Assembly (NCBI GenBank): GCA_032191485.1
Contig: JAVDOI010000016.1
Location: 13,691,736 to 13,755,735 of the forward strand
Source: Leptoclinus maculatus
Taxonomy: Eukaryota; Chordata; Actinopteri; Perciformes; Stichaeidae
Length of the DNA: 64,000 bases
Direction of reading: 5' to 3'
Both the position numbers and the translations under genes were made by a program. Below the pieces are notes generated by a model, which was not told the DNA's origin, did not search any database, and was given only the letters and a program-made list of their open reading frames with translations. Positions 62,315 to 64,000 of the stretch are shown piece by piece (positions within the stretch are counted from its first letter, which is position 1; the number at the start of each line of letters is the position of its first letter).

Positions 62315-62904
62315 ATCTCATCAGGGATGCATTGAAATTCAATCGCTTGCATGGAATCAATGGGTTTGAGGAGAATTACCTGAGCAGATTAGAGCTGGAG
62401 GCAGCTGGAGAGAGCTGCCGTCTGATCATTCCAGCTTTTCCTGCTCTGTTTGTTTTCCCTGCACTTTAGCTAAATTAGTAATTACAGTCACACAGCCAAT
62501 CTCACCATGGCCACCGCAAAGCCAAAGACACACCTGCAGAACCAACCGCCACAAACAAACAGTTTAGTGGTGCACAAACTCCCGACAAGCTAATGAGAAA
62601 AGACTGTCTCCTTCCAAGTGAAACCCGGTGGAATTAAAGCAGACAACCAACACAAGCAAATGTGGAAAAATTGGAAAGATTGTTGAACACTAAACGGTCT
62701 ATCAGCATAGTTAGGCTGTATGTCACATCACGCTAAGTCAGTTTCCTAGAGCAAAAGTCATCATACTGTCAACTGATTTAATGCATTTGAAAGCAAGAGA
62801 GGACGTATTAGGCTTGGGGGTTGTGTTTCAACATCATTAAATAACAAAGTTATAAATAACTCTTCAACTGAGATCTTTAATGTGCTTTTTGTTGGCTGAG
62901 AAGT

Positions 62905-63110
62905 AGATATGCACCGACACTGATATATCGGTCTGATATTGACCCAAATAGCTGTATCCGGTATCTTGATAATGGGCCAATCTGGTGTTGGATATTTTAA
63001 TAAATAACAATTCAGTACATCTATGTATTTATTTGTTACATTTTGTTTTACAAAGTTGAGAAAGCATTGTTTAAGTCAAGCCTTACATATAAAAGAACTG
63101 AGAAGGAAGA
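62905..63110. mobile_element. Relic of a hAT-like 'GCACCGA...ATATCGG' repeat
   Basis: The stretch GATATGCACCGACACTGATATATCGGTCTGATATTG, followed by GGTATCTTGATAATGGGCCAAT, resembles from memory a common fish repeat whose terminus reads GTGCACCGAT with nested GATACCGATA words. The outer terminal bases are degraded. I could not find the matching right end or a target duplication, so both boundaries are approximate. No coding capacity. Confidence 0.4.
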
Positions 63111-64000
63111 AGCTTATTTATAATTCAACCTGAACAGTGTAGGATGAATGATGACTAACTGGCCATGGAATGGATCCAGATCCAGGCTAACTTTAACCCA
63201 CTTAGCAATTGTTTGACATGAATTTGCAACATAGCTGGTGTTATAGTGCTGCAGTGCTTACAGTATGTTTGGCATCTACCACATGAGAGGGAGCTCCAAA
63301 CGCCTTTTCTGATCTCCCCCATCATTTATTAGTTTGGATATTTAAGCATAATCACCCATATGGCTCTGGGTGAATTTCTATATTTGCTAACATACTGTAT
63401 GTAAAAACCTCAAGTCCTAGCTGGCATGAACAGGAGTTGGAAATGTAGGGGGACTTGGGTAATGATTAGTGTGAGCGGTTTTTGCCGTGCACCACAACGG
63501 GAAAAGAAATCCTTAATCAAAAACACATTTTAAACATTCCCCTTCTCCTCCACAATTTAAAAGTGGCTCATTTACAGTATTTCATGGTTTATTATAGCTC
63601 GCCAGTTGCGCTGCTGGCATGACTTTTACATAAAAAGGACTTAAGATCTTTTTCAAACACGAAGCAGGCATGTACTGTAAGATGACCCGCCCATTCTGTA
63701 ATTTGCCGATGTCTGCAAGGATCTGTGGGCAAAAAAAATGTATGATCACACAAACCGTACTCGCCGACTGAATACACATGTGCATGTCCGCCAATGCAGA
63801 ATCCCAAAGTGGTACAAACAGAACCGAGTGTGCGTCTGCTGTCCGTGTTCATGTCCGTTTTTGGGGGTATCGGGGCCTTAACAGCAACCCTGTGCTCCCC
63901 CGACTGTCTGCAGCTCACACTTCTTTTGGCAGTGGGAGCTCCCACTCAGGAGAAACCCAGACTGCTGTGTGTTTCTATATGAGCCGGTGGTGTGCTACAT
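63111..64000. other. Non-coding stretch, no gene recognised
   Basis: No recognisable coding or RNA gene. The minus-strand frame at 63592-63945 (117 codons) overlaps frames on both strands and has no motif. Confidence 0.5.

Larger units (their letters stand above)
55865..62904. other. Gene-poor stretch, no gene recognised
   Basis: About 7 kb of AT-leaning DNA without a recognisable gene. It holds a GT tract, a C-rich run and one micro-exon-like arrangement at 57450-57464 (see findings). Open frames are all short and without domains. Confidence 0.5.

Overview
The window looks like about 64 kb of fish nuclear DNA, most likely a spiny-rayed (percomorph-type) teleost. The reasons are long (CA/TG)n and (GA)n microsatellites throughout, an L2/Maui-type LINE ending in the usual fish tail (CTTGCCTTGCC), several hAT-type DNA transposons with 8-bp target duplications, and tRNA-headed repeats of a kind common in fish. 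The species cannot be named from this sequence. There are no bacterial-style operons, rRNA genes, CRISPR arrays or viral genes.

No host protein-coding gene could be identified. Apart from one retrotransposon reading frame, nearly all open frames are short, are low-complexity readings through microsatellites, or overlap other frames with no recognisable domain. The window is best read as a gene desert or part of a very long intron. A few places could be small exons: 20225-20539 (open on both strands), 57450-57464 (micro-exon-like), and 38378-38626 and 39018-39599 (unsupported ORFs). None is convincing without transcript or comparative data.

Layout: 1-64, possible end of a hAT copy; 65-7865, unique non-coding DNA with microsatellites and one perfect 15-bp hairpin; 7866-8132, terminal-inverted-repeat element; 8424-8661 and 10981-11195, two tRNA-headed SINE-like repeats sharing a body module; 13832-14306, decayed hAT-like repeat; 16146-17348, complete non-autonomous hAT with an exact 8-bp duplication; 17620-18290, MITE-like element; 22440-24752, a 5'-truncated L2 LINE split by a second hAT (23105-23771); 24753-62904, gene-poor DNA with many microsatellites and homopolymer runs; about 62905-63110, a relic hAT-like repeat.

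The most informative structure is the nested insertion at 22440-24752. A 667-bp hAT landed in the codons just before the catalytic Asp-Asp of the LINE reverse transcriptase and duplicated ATAATTAT. Inside it, on the minus strand, is a decayed BED zinc-finger exon ending at a consensus splice donor, so this deletion derivative still shows which transposase family it came from. I found no convincing previously undescribed system. The best leads are this nest, the double-strand-open segment near 20.3 kb and the strong hairpin at 6.9 kb.
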